A stretch of 38,237 nt of DNA from Candidatus Yanofskybacteria bacterium RIFCSPLOWO2_02_FULL_45_18 (lineage in GTDB: Bacteria; Patescibacteriota; Minisyncoccia; 2-02-FULL-40-12; GWA2-44-9): assembly GCA_001795795.1 (NCBI GenBank), contig MGKV01000014.1, forward strand, positions 1 through 38,237, given 5' to 3'. Position 1 is the stretch's first letter, and each line of letters opens with the position of its first letter. Both the position numbers and the translations under genes were made by a program. The notes beneath the pieces are model-generated. The model was given only the letters and a program-made list of their open reading frames with translations. It made no database searches and was not told where the DNA came from. Below, piece after piece: positions 15,417-22,734 of the stretch.

Positions 15417-15755
15417 ATGGCCCTCCCGCTTAAAAACAGGTTAAAAACAGAAAGGGATTTTAAAAATGTATTCCGCAAAGGAAAAACCGTCAGTAGCGGG
15501 CTGTTGTTCTGTAAAATATTACAAAAAGAGTTAGCGGCAAGCCGGTTCGGCTTTATTGTTCCGGCGCGGAAATTTCCGTTAGCTGTTGGCAGGAACAAAA
15601 TCAAACGGATTCTGTCCGAAGCGGTATTGGCGGAACTGCCGAATATCCGGGAGGGATGGGATATTATCGTTGGCTTACAAGATAAACACAAAAACAGAGA
15701 AGAACTGATCGCCGACCTTGTAAAAGTATTAAGGAAGGCGGGATTAATAAAATGA
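15417..15755 (+). CDS. rnpA: ribonuclease P protein component
   Basis: Protein cofactor of the tRNA 5'-processing ribozyme. 112 residues. [19 protein letters not shown] is the usual N-terminus (LkkrxdFxxVfkxG), [21 protein letters not shown] is the RNR-type RNA-binding motif in a slightly altered form (GRNKIKRIL), and DIIVGLQDK precedes the last helix. It begins 10 nt after rpmH and its TGA stop overlaps the yidD start (ATGA). The RNA partner (rnpB) was not found in the window. Confidence 0.93.
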   Translation: MALPLKNRLKTERDFKNVFRKGKTVSSGLLFCKILQKELAASRFGFIVPARKFPLAVGRNKIKRILSEAVLAELPNIREGWDIIVGLQDKHKNREELIADLVKVLRKAGLIK

Positions 15756-15976
15756 AAATGGAAGGCCGAATCTTGGGGACATATAAGAAATTAGCAGTAA
15801 TTTGGAGGCTGACGCCGCCATTTTTATTCTATTCCCAATGCAGATTTATACCGACCTGTTCCGAATACTGCGAGTCTGCCGTTAAAAAGTATGGGATGAT
15901 AAAAGGTTTGGGTAAGGGGTTTTGGAGGATCGTTAGATGCAATCCGTTCAGTAGGGTTTCGTTGGATGAAGTATAA
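15752..15976 (+). CDS. yidD: YidD, membrane protein insertion efficiency factor
   Basis: 74 residues. The family core is clear: [23 protein letters not shown] followed by IVRCNPF, with the conserved cysteines. YidD is a small membrane-associated helper of YidC-dependent insertion, invariably next to rnpA and yidC. The start overlaps rnpA by 4 nt; ATG 15758 is an alternative. The hydrophobic stretch [10 protein letters not shown] probably touches the membrane. Confidence 0.93.
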   Translation: MKMEGRILGTYKKLAVIWRLTPPFLFYSQCRFIPTCSEYCESAVKKYGMIKGLGKGFWRIVRCNPFSRVSLDEV

Positions 15977-15993
15977 CGCCAACCGTCATCAAA

Positions 15994-16689
15994 ATGAGCT
16001 TACTATTTAATGAAATTTTATATCGGCCGCTGTTGAATCTTTTAATAGCGATTTACAACAACCTGCCCGGTCAGGATTTCGGGCTGGCCATTGTTCTGCT
16101 GACCTTCCTTATAAAAATTGTATTTTTCCCTCTGACTCTCAAGACGGCCCGGTCGCAGAAAGCGTTAGCCGAACTTAATCCGGAGATCAGCGCCATAAAA
16201 GAAAAATACAAAAATGACAAAAGCTCCCAATCGGCGGCCATTATGGCGCTTTATAAAGACAAAAAAATCAATCCCCTAGCCGGATGCTTGCCGCTTCTTA
16301 TCCAGCTACCCATTCTTGTGGCGCTGTACAGAGTATTTTTAGATGGAGTTAAGCCGGAAAATTTGAATATGCTTTATGCTTTTGTGCATAATCCCGGAGA
16401 GTTGAACAAAATATTCTTAGGATTGGTAGAAATAACCGCCAAAAGCCCATGGTTGGCTTTTTTGGCCGGTGGCCTACAGATGATCCAAGCCAAAGTCAGC
16501 GCCAAGAATATGCCAGTCGGCGGCAACAAAGAGCTTTCTGCCCTGAGTAGCCAAATGTTGTATTTCTTCCCCGTAATGATTATTATAATTGGATGGAATC
16601 TGCCTGCCGGAGTCATGCTTTACTGGGTGGCTTCAACGTTGTTTTCCATCGGGGAACAATGGTTTGTAAAACGAAACGGCCCCAAATAA
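15994..16689 (+). CDS. yidC: YidC/Oxa1 membrane protein insertase, short form
   Basis: Inserts membrane proteins alone or with SecYEG. 231 residues, lacking both a lipoprotein signal and the large periplasmic P1 domain of proteobacteria. Starts FNEILYRPLLNLLIAIYN; first conserved segment DFGLAIVLLTFLIKIVFFPL carries the groove helix; then KTARSQKALAELNPEISAIKEKYK (cytoplasmic coiled hairpin) and NPLAGCLPLLIQLPILVALY; final transmembrane helices LYFFPVMIIIIGWNLPAGVM. The KIVFF position where an Arg is often found in the groove has Lys. Follows yidD by 17 nt. Confidence 0.94.
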   Translation: MSLLFNEILYRPLLNLLIAIYNNLPGQDFGLAIVLLTFLIKIVFFPLTLKTARSQKALAELNPEISAIKEKYKNDKSSQSAAIMALYKDKKINPLAGCLPLLIQLPILVALYRVFLDGVKPENLNMLYAFVHNPGELNKIFLGLVEITAKSPWLAFLAGGLQMIQAKVSAKNMPVGGNKELSALSSQMLYFFPVMIIIIGWNLPAGVMLYWVASTLFSIGEQWFVKRNGPK

Positions 16690-16690
16690 T

Positions 16691-17170
16691 ATGGAAGAAG
16701 CAAAACAAACAAAACTAAATAGCCAAATCACCGGAACGATTAAAGGCCTGGTTTCTTTTATGGGCGCTTGTGGAGAAATAAGAGTTGACCACAACATCGG
16801 CGGGATACTTGTTTCGGTTTACACTGAAGAAGACGCCCGGATATTAATAGGAAAGAATGGCCAAAACCTGAACGCCCTGGAACATATTCTGAGATTGATA
16901 ATGAATAAGCAAAACGTGGATTTCTCTACCCCAATATCTTTAGACATCAATGACTATAAGAAATCCAGGGCCTTATTGGTGCTGGATATTGCTAAAGAAG
17001 CGGTAGAACGAGTGAGAAATACACGAAAGGCCGAAGCGTTAACGCCCATGTCGGCCTATGAAAGAAAACTGGTTCACACCGAATTAGCTTCTTGTCCGGA
17101 CATAATTACAGAAAGCATCGGCGAGGGACCGCAACGGAGGATTGTTATAAAACCATACCTGCCGATTTAA
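16691..17170 (+). CDS. Jag/KhpB-type RNA-binding protein (KH and R3H domains)
   Basis: 159 residues. KH domain roughly 30-95 with the GxxG loop in ILIGKNGQNLNALEHILRL; R3H domain roughly 100-159 with AYERKLVHTELASCPDIITE and the basic end RRIVIKPYL. The Jag-N domain found in Firmicutes proteins is absent. Jag/KhpB (EloR) binds RNA and links cell elongation to protein export; its place behind yidC is conserved across bacteria. One base separates it from the yidC stop. The operon ends here; a repeat tract rather than a hairpin follows. Confidence 0.9.
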   Translation: MEEAKQTKLNSQITGTIKGLVSFMGACGEIRVDHNIGGILVSVYTEEDARILIGKNGQNLNALEHILRLIMNKQNVDFSTPISLDINDYKKSRALLVLDIAKEAVERVRNTRKAEALTPMSAYERKLVHTELASCPDIITESIGEGPQRRIVIKPYLPI

Positions 17171-17174
17171 AGGC

Positions 17175-17214
17175 AATCCTTAATTCCTAATTTCTAACTA
17201 CCAATTTCTAATTA
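17175..17214. repeat. AT-rich oligonucleotide repeat between convergent genes
   Basis: Degenerate units of TAATTTCTAA / CCAATTTCTAA fill the gap between jag (plus) and the beta-propeller gene (minus) and reach that gene's stop. The same repeat type occurs at 889-927, 21899-21930, 27854-27888, 28141-28177 and 28461-28490. Confidence 0.6.
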
Positions 17215-18339
17215 TATTGAGCCCAGGTCGGGAAGCGGCAGTTTATATAGTAAGCTGTCGTTTTTGTTTATAAACAAGAGATAACTTTCATCGGCGGATA
17301 AAAAAATCTCGCTTATTCGGATGACCGGATTACCGGAAAGGTAGATAAGCTTTTTAGCCTTGGTTAAAGTGTTAAGAACATAAATATCTTCGGCCGAATT
17401 TGAGAGTTGGGTTGCGGGGACAGAACAAGCCAGATGAATCTCATCGGCACTCCAAGCGCAGTTGGATGAGGAAGTATTCAATGGCAGACGATAATTAAAG
17501 CTGTTGGCGGCATTATAATAGAAAAGGTTATACCGGTTTGGGTTTGGCGACTCGGAGAAAAGCGCCTTGTTTCCTTTTGGCGACCATGCAACCGAAAGAT
17601 TTGCCCGTTTCTCTAAGATTTTAGATAGCTGGCCGTTTGTAGTCAAAGACAAAAGGTCGTATAAGTCCGCGCTTTCTACGCGGACTTTTAGAGTTAGAAA
17701 GCCGGATGCGGGCCAAGACAGATTAACAGAATCAAAGCGGGTGGAAAAAATCTTTTTTGAAACGCTGCCGTCCGGCTGCGCAAGGTAAACTCCATTGCCG
17801 TCTTCAGTTTCGGCAAAGTAAGCTATTTGGGAACTGTCGGGAGAAAAAACGGCCGAGCGGGCGGAAGAATTAAGCGGGAATGATTGTCGTGCGGCCCGGT
17901 CATAATAGGTTAATTTGGGCTGAAAATTATTGGAAGAGTAAATAAAACCGTCTTTGCTTGGCGCCCAAACTGCAGTATAAAAACTGGCAGGCGCGAGAGT
18001 TAAAACGGGGGTTTCTTTGCCTGTTCTGGTGTCAGCTTCAAATAAATTGCCTTTTCCGGCCTCAAAATAAAACACCGAACCGGAAGATTGTCCCGATGCG
18101 GCGGCGACTGCTTTGCGGGCGCTTAACGCTACGGGTTTGTTGAGCGCGGGGTTGTCATCCGCTTCATAATCGGAGTTGGATGTCTGGGCGTTGCTGGAGC
18201 CGAATTGTTTTGTGATAGTTCCCTGCTGAAGGTTGGCATCATTGGGAGCGTCAATGCCCATGAACAAATAGCTTGTCAAAAAAGCGGCAACGCCGGCAAA
18301 TATAAAAATAAAGAAAATTACGATATTATGTTTGCGCAT
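17212..18339 (-). CDS. membrane-anchored WD40-like/TolB-type beta-propeller protein
   Basis: The start chosen is ATG 18339 (MRKHNIVIFFIFIFAGVAAF), giving 375 residues with an N-terminal membrane anchor (residues about 5-30); the track's longer start runs into the neighbouring gene. The outside part has repeated blades with TolB/PD40-like phrases: AVWAPSKDGFIYSS, AVFSPDSSQIAYFAE, LSVAWSPKGNKALFSE, CAWSADEIHLACSV, LSADESYLLFIN. A linker rich in Asn, Ser and Ala precedes the propeller. Last gene of the T4SS-like operon, 4 nt after its neighbour. Likely a surface or periplasm-equivalent scaffold; the partner is unknown. Confidence 0.75.
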   Translation of the reverse strand: MRKHNIVIFFIFIFAGVAAFLTSYLFMGIDAPNDANLQQGTITKQFGSSNAQTSNSDYEADDNPALNKPVALSARKAVAAASGQSSGSVFYFEAGKGNLFEADTRTGKETPVLTLAPASFYTAVWAPSKDGFIYSSNNFQPKLTYYDRAARQSFPLNSSARSAVFSPDSSQIAYFAETEDGNGVYLAQPDGSVSKKIFSTRFDSVNLSWPASGFLTLKVRVESADLYDLLSLTTNGQLSKILEKRANLSVAWSPKGNKALFSESPNPNRYNLFYYNAANSFNYRLPLNTSSSNCAWSADEIHLACSVPATQLSNSAEDIYVLNTLTKAKKLIYLSGNPVIRISEIFLSADESYLLFINKNDSLLYKLPLPDLGSI

Positions 18340-18343
18340 AAAA

Positions 18344-19141
18344 TCAAGTGGCCAAAGACGGCATGAGTCCTGCGTAATTTTCAGACAGCTCCTCGCGCGA
18401 CAAGGCCGGTTCTGCCGGCATGGTTTCGGCTTCGGGTTCATTCTCCAACTGGTTAAGGGCTTCAAGTATGGGGAGTTGCTGCAATTCCAACTCGAAATCT
18501 TCCAGCTGTTTAATGGAACGAGTTAACGAACGGCATTCCATTAGAACGGGAAAGGCCCTCATCCGTTCTTTCCGGTGGTCCAAGAAAACCTTGGCTACTT
18601 GACCGAAATATCCCGGCACAATGGCATCAACAACCGGAATCAATTCTATGCCTTGAAATATTGCGAGGTCTTTTATAAAACGGTTGGTGTAAGATTGAAA
18701 GGACTGACTCGCCTGCTTGTTGAAATCATCCCTGCTTTTTTGCGTAACACCGCCAAGAAGGCGGCTTCTGCCGGATTGAATTGCGGCTTGACTAAGTTTT
18801 TGCCGTAACATAACGAATTCGCTCTCCAGCTTGGTTTTCAGCGCCGACAAACTATTCGCATTGCGCATTACAGTATCAATCTTCATTTTTACAAACCACA
18901 AAATTATTGCCAGAATCCAAGATGTTACCCACCCGGCGTCAAAGATGCTCAAGATTTCGCTGATACCGGCGAAAAAAAGTGCCATCAGAAAAAGACTTAA
19001 CGGAAATCCCTGCGTTTTCTTTTGGAGTTTGTCCAGCGTAGCTTGGCGGTCCCGCTGCTTGCGTTCAATCGGAACAGCCAGTTTTATTAACTGGTTTTGC
19101 AGTTCGGTTATGACTAAAAAGTTATCAGATTGCGTCGCCAT
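18344..19141 (-). CDS. membrane protein of the T4SS-like cluster, unknown
   Basis: 265 residues. A charged N-terminus, then a hydrophobic block at about 46-88 (LSLFLMALFFAGISEILSIF, GWVTSWILAIILWFV) that makes two membrane helices, then a helical cytoplasmic-looking region with a weaker hydrophobic stretch (IELIPVVDAIVPGYFGQVAK). The C-terminus is acidic and Pro-rich (QLENEPEAETMPAEP). No recognised family. It starts 2 nt after the virB4 stop and ends 4 nt before the propeller gene, so it belongs to the same operon, perhaps an inner-membrane part of the apparatus. Confidence 0.7.
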   Translation of the reverse strand: MATQSDNFLVITELQNQLIKLAVPIERKQRDRQATLDKLQKKTQGFPLSLFLMALFFAGISEILSIFDAGWVTSWILAIILWFVKMKIDTVMRNANSLSALKTKLESEFVMLRQKLSQAAIQSGRSRLLGGVTQKSRDDFNKQASQSFQSYTNRFIKDLAIFQGIELIPVVDAIVPGYFGQVAKVFLDHRKERMRAFPVLMECRSLTRSIKQLEDFELELQQLPILEALNQLENEPEAETMPAEPALSREELSENYAGLMPSLAT

Positions 19142-19142
19142 A

Positions 19143-20909
19143 TTATTGTTGGCTTATTTTAGACCACTCTTCTTTGGCTTTTTCTGTTTCCAAAATCTGG
19201 CGCGGGTCCGAGGTTATTATCTGGTCTTCGGCATAAGAAGCGAGAACGCGGATGCCGATATGGCTTTGGCCGAGGAAGAAAAGACCAAAGCCAACGCGGG
19301 CTTCCAGCAGGTAATATTTCTCGGCATCGGTTAGGTTGAAAGTTTTCTGGACGACATCTATGGCGGCGGGAGACTGTTTCATCAAAATTTGGATTGAAGA
19401 GTTGGTTAAAATCGTCTTGCCCTGCGGACTGGCCAGAAAATCCGGAATATCCTGCGAAATGGTGGTCAGGCCGGTATAATATTTGCGGGCGCGTTTGGCG
19501 ATGTTGGAGAGGAAATTGGCTCCGGTCTCATATTTCATCAGCCACCAGGCCTCGTCAACAATAAGAATCCTTTTTTTCAATTCTTTGCGGATCTTGACCC
19601 AGATGTGATTCAATATCAGGTACATTGCGATTGGACGGAGCTCCTCTTCCATATCGCGAATACTGAAAACAATAAGCTCATTTTCCAGATTGACATTGGT
19701 TTCTTTGTTCAGGAAACCGGAGAATGTTCCATCGGTATATTTCTTCAGCCGGGTAGCCATTGATTCGGCTCCGGTCATTCCGGCCATGATATTTTGCAGA
19801 TCCGACAGAACCGGTGGCGGAGCTTTGGAAAAATCCGAATCAGGCGTGATATCTTTAACGGCATAAACCTGAATCAACGCCTCATCTAATAGGGAATCTT
19901 CTTCCGGCGTCAGCGCGCCCAAAAGAAGTTTCATCAAACCGGACAAGTCCAAAATATGCGTCTTGAAAACATCGGAAAAAGATTCCCCTTCCCGTGGCGC
20001 GGGCAGGTCAAAGGGGTTAATATGCTGTTCCGAAGTGACGGAGATTTTAATATGCGAACCGCCCACGGATTCACAGAGGTATTTATACTCGTCTTCCGGA
20101 TCAACAATGACAACTTGAGTGCCAAAAATCATACTGCGAAGTATCTCAAGTTTGATAGTGTAACTTTTGCCTCCGCCTGATTTGCCGAACACAACCGAAT
20201 TGGCGTTTTCCAAACCAAACCGGTCAAACAGGACCATGGAGTTGTTGTGAGTATTTATCCCGTAAAGAATACCGGTGTCCGACGTCAAGTCAAAAGATAC
20301 GAAGGGAAAAAGCGATGACACCGGCGCAGTATTAAGGGTGGTATAAACCATCAGGCGGTCTGTGTTGACTGGCAAGGTGGAATTAAAACCATCAAGCATG
20401 CGGAAAATCGCCTGTTTGGGATATACCAGCTGATATTCCAAAAACCCTTTTATTTTACTCTCGGTTTCGTCCAGCTCTTTAAGACTGTTCTCGTAGAGAG
20501 TTATATAGATTCCCAAGTCAAAGAGTTTCTCGGTTCCCTGCTGGAGCATGTCGCGCAGCATTTCAATGTCCTGCATGGCTGTTTCCAGCATTGGGTTTCG
20601 GACCTTGCCCTTGGATGCTTCTTCCATTGCTTGCGATTCCAAACGGGCCAGTTGGTCGCGGAGTTTGCGCAACATCTCGGCTGTATTTTTGGGCAGGACG
20701 AAAATGGAAACGTCAAAAACGCGGTCTAGGTTTATAATCGGCGAAAACCAGCTGGTGTTAAGATAGCGGGGGTAAGTAGCTAGGAAAATAGTGCGGGCGT
20801 ATTTGGTTCCGATCTGGATATAATTGGGCGTAACGCTAAGAGCGGACGGCGCCAACATCTCGGGCGTGGTTTTCTTTTCTTGCGACGGTTGTGGATTTGT
20901 TTCGGGCAT
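19143..20909 (-). CDS. VirB4/TraC-type T4SS ATPase (motor part)
   Basis: 588 residues. Walker A VVFGKSGGGKSYTIKLEIL (GKSGGGKS at 242-249), followed by VVIVDPEDEYKYL, and Walker B RILIVDEAWWLMK; TTISQDIPDFLASPQG and the tail VQKTFNLTDAEKYYL are typical VirB4 features. VirB4 energises type IV secretion and is the most conserved T4SS component. The N-terminus here begins with a middle-domain-like part; the usual first domain appears to be the separate upstream gene 20912-21562, so VirB4 is split. No VirD4 coupling protein or relaxase is visible in the window. Confidence 0.9.
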   Translation of the reverse strand: MPETNPQPSQEKKTTPEMLAPSALSVTPNYIQIGTKYARTIFLATYPRYLNTSWFSPIINLDRVFDVSIFVLPKNTAEMLRKLRDQLARLESQAMEEASKGKVRNPMLETAMQDIEMLRDMLQQGTEKLFDLGIYITLYENSLKELDETESKIKGFLEYQLVYPKQAIFRMLDGFNSTLPVNTDRLMVYTTLNTAPVSSLFPFVSFDLTSDTGILYGINTHNNSMVLFDRFGLENANSVVFGKSGGGKSYTIKLEILRSMIFGTQVVIVDPEDEYKYLCESVGGSHIKISVTSEQHINPFDLPAPREGESFSDVFKTHILDLSGLMKLLLGALTPEEDSLLDEALIQVYAVKDITPDSDFSKAPPPVLSDLQNIMAGMTGAESMATRLKKYTDGTFSGFLNKETNVNLENELIVFSIRDMEEELRPIAMYLILNHIWVKIRKELKKRILIVDEAWWLMKYETGANFLSNIAKRARKYYTGLTTISQDIPDFLASPQGKTILTNSSIQILMKQSPAAIDVVQKTFNLTDAEKYYLLEARVGFGLFFLGQSHIGIRVLASYAEDQIITSDPRQILETEKAKEEWSKISQQ

Positions 20910-20911
20910 GA

Positions 20912-21562
20912 TTATGTTGCAGTTTGGTTCTCCGCGGCAACGGCAGAACTTTCAGGCGGCGGATTATAAAGATTACAGAATAATTTAATCAGTTCTTCCG
21001 ATTCCATGATTTGCGATTTAAGCCCCATTCCGGTCAGACCATCAAGGATCAACTCCACCCTTTGCAGAAGCTGGATACGGTAGGAACCGAATTTTTGCGG
21101 GTCAATCTGGATTTGGGTTGGGGATTTTTTAAAAAGACCGGAGAGCCTCCCGAAAAGTCCGCCTTTTTCTTGGGTGGCCACGGCGTAAAACGGCACCACG
21201 ACATAAAATTGCTTATCCATGATATTGGCCAGCGAAGATATTTCTTTTACAAAATTACCGTATTCAGCCGCTTGTATTTTGAGAAGTTCGTTGGTTAAGC
21301 TTGCTCTGGAGGACTCTACCAGTTTAAGATAATTTTCAATATCAAGATGGCGGGACGTGATAACGATTTGCAAAGGAAAATCAAGGGAATTGAGGAAATT
21401 CTGGAAATTTTGGATGATGGCGGTCTGCTCGTCTTCCGAACGCAGTTCAAAATTGATCGCCCCCACGTCAACAACTGCCCTTAAAGAGCCATCCTTAAGA
21501 ATTGCCACGCCGTCGCGGATGTCGGATATTTCAACCAAATTAATTGTGGACTTGTCTGGCAT
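20912..21562 (-). CDS. separate N-terminal VirB4/TraC-like domain protein
   Basis: 216 residues. LVEISDIRDGVAILKDGSLRAVVDVGAINFEL and the following LDFPLQIVITSRHLDIENYL resemble the opening domain of TraC/VirB4 proteins (the part before the ATPase). Here it ends in a Pro/Ala-rich tail (NPPPESSAVAAE) and a stop, and the ATPase begins 2 nt later with its own ATG. The two are probably a split VirB4 acting together. The stretch EKGGLFGRLSGLFKKSP could be an amphipathic membrane contact. Assignment is by pattern and position, without a search. Confidence 0.7.
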   Translation of the reverse strand: MPDKSTINLVEISDIRDGVAILKDGSLRAVVDVGAINFELRSEDEQTAIIQNFQNFLNSLDFPLQIVITSRHLDIENYLKLVESSRASLTNELLKIQAAEYGNFVKEISSLANIMDKQFYVVVPFYAVATQEKGGLFGRLSGLFKKSPTQIQIDPQKFGSYRIQLLQRVELILDGLTGMGLKSQIMESEELIKLFCNLYNPPPESSAVAAENQTAT

Positions 21563-21574
21563 TGGAATTGGCAG

Positions 21575-21889
21575 TTATTTTTTCTGCGTTATCCCCGCAG
21601 TTAGGTTTTGCTCGCCTTCCCTGAAGACATACTTCTTCTGGCCTAATAAATAAGAAAATCCGCGAGCAATATAATCAGCCATGGGCTGGTCGTCTATTTT
21701 TACCAAGGCAAGCGTCAGCGCAATCGCCGCGACAGGCAAAGCCAGTGTGAAAAAAAGCGTACCCTTGACAGCCGTTGAAAGAAGAAAAATAATCGTTCCC
21801 CCAGTGGCAACCCACAGGAATTGTTTAAGCGTAAAGGGGCCGACAATTTTAATTTCCGTCTGAATAAATTGTGGAAGCTGGAATCTCAA
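21575..21889 (-). CDS. PrgI-family (VirB3-like) T4SS membrane protein
   Basis: RFQLPQFIQTEIKIVGPFTL is the PrgI family opening; FLWVATGGTIIFLLSTAVKG and TLFFTLALPVAAIALTLALV are two membrane helices, and GFSYLLGQKKYVF follows. PrgI sits next to VirB4 in Gram-positive and CPR mating systems and fills the VirB3 role. I choose TTG 21889 (L-R-F-Q), 104 residues, because relatives begin M-R-F/Y-Q. The track's extra residues (MTTLSIVNCQLSIVS) are a translated heptanucleotide repeat, so the original upstream region may have been overwritten by it. Confidence 0.82.
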   Translation of the reverse strand: MRFQLPQFIQTEIKIVGPFTLKQFLWVATGGTIIFLLSTAVKGTLFFTLALPVAAIALTLALVKIDDQPMADYIARGFSYLLGQKKYVFREGEQNLTAGITQKK

Positions 21890-21898
21890 CCGTGAAAC

Positions 21899-21930
21899 AA
21901 TTGACAATTGACAATTGACAATTGACAATG
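21899..21930. repeat. four tandem AATTGAC heptamers
   Basis: AATTGAC repeated four times exactly, followed by AATG. It sits directly in front of the prgI start and would be translated in frame (VNCQLSIV) if an upstream start were used. Copy-number change by 7 would shift that frame, so this is a potential phase-variable tract. Confidence 0.85.
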
Positions 21931-21954
21931 TAGTCAAATGTCACAGCTAAAATG

Positions 21955-22728
21955 TCACGGGTTATTTTTGCGTCGTAAGTCTATTATATTCCCTTTCGGG
22001 GCATTTGGCTTGGGGATAGCTGACTTGTAGGCGGGAACATATCCTTGCGGAGCCGGCCGTCCGGCAGGAACGGGACGCAGCGGCGCCAGCCGTTCCCTTA
22101 TCGGCGGACGGATTGTCGGTCTGACGGGTTCTTTAGTCTGATTGGCCAAAGACGACATAGAGGACCTGCCAGCGATTCGTTCGGGGCCAACAAACGCTTG
22201 ATTGATCGGGCGGCCGAGTGGTTGGGTGGTTTGAGCGCCGTGCGGGGTTACTCGGTTACTTGGCAACTCTGCCGCTGGGTTACTGGATGGCATCACCGGT
22301 TTTTCTGTTCGTTGGGCTTCAAGGCGCGAGATGGTGGCGGCAAACTTCTCCCGCTGTATTTTTTTAATTTCTCCTAACGCCACCGCGGGGACGGCTTTGA
22401 TAGCCTCGTTGCTTAGTTGCGCGGATTTTTCCGGCGCAAGTCCGGTTCTTGCGGAAACCTGCAACGGCATGTCGCGGATGAAAAGGTCGCCCATAGTTAT
22501 GTCGCGGATAATTTTGGCAACCGGCTCGCAAGAAAATTCGTCCAATCCATATTTGGCTCCAATCTCAAGTATTGAATCAGAAGTTTGGGTGTTAATCAGG
22601 TAATCTTTTAATATTTCAGGCAGAGTGTCGTAGCGGCTCAAAAAACCATTTCTTGATGCCTCCTCCTCGTCTAGGGATTCGGCAAAGTAAGGGCTGGAAA
22701 CGTAGTATTGTAATTCAGCGTTGAGCAT
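21955..22728 (-). CDS. T4SS-cluster protein with disordered Pro-rich tail, unknown
   Basis: 257 residues. The first 140 are helical (LDEEEASRNGFLSRYDTLPEILKDYL; VAKIIRDITMGDLFIRDMPL) and the rest is Pro, Arg and Ala-rich (RPTIRPPIRERLAPLRPVPA), ending IIDLRRKNNP. No membrane segment. The N-terminal pattern of repeated short helices resembles a helical adaptor. It lies between the virB6-like gene (6 nt) and prgI (17 nt beyond its stop to the repeat). Probably cytoplasmic; the basic tail could bind nucleic acid or the ribosome. No recognised family. Confidence 0.7.
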   Translation of the reverse strand: MLNAELQYYVSSPYFAESLDEEEASRNGFLSRYDTLPEILKDYLINTQTSDSILEIGAKYGLDEFSCEPVAKIIRDITMGDLFIRDMPLQVSARTGLAPEKSAQLSNEAIKAVPAVALGEIKKIQREKFAATISRLEAQRTEKPVMPSSNPAAELPSNRVTPHGAQTTQPLGRPINQAFVGPERIAGRSSMSSLANQTKEPVRPTIRPPIRERLAPLRPVPAGRPAPQGYVPAYKSAIPKPNAPKGNIIDLRRKNNP

Positions 22729-22734
22729 TTAGGT

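Noticed and set aside
15341-15691. 116-aa minus ORF opposite rpmH and rnpA
   Set aside because: Shadow of two firmly identified plus-strand genes.
21899-21930. CRISPR-like short tandem repeats
   Set aside because: Seven-base units without spacers; a microsatellite, not a CRISPR array. No CRISPR array or cas gene was seen anywhere in the window.
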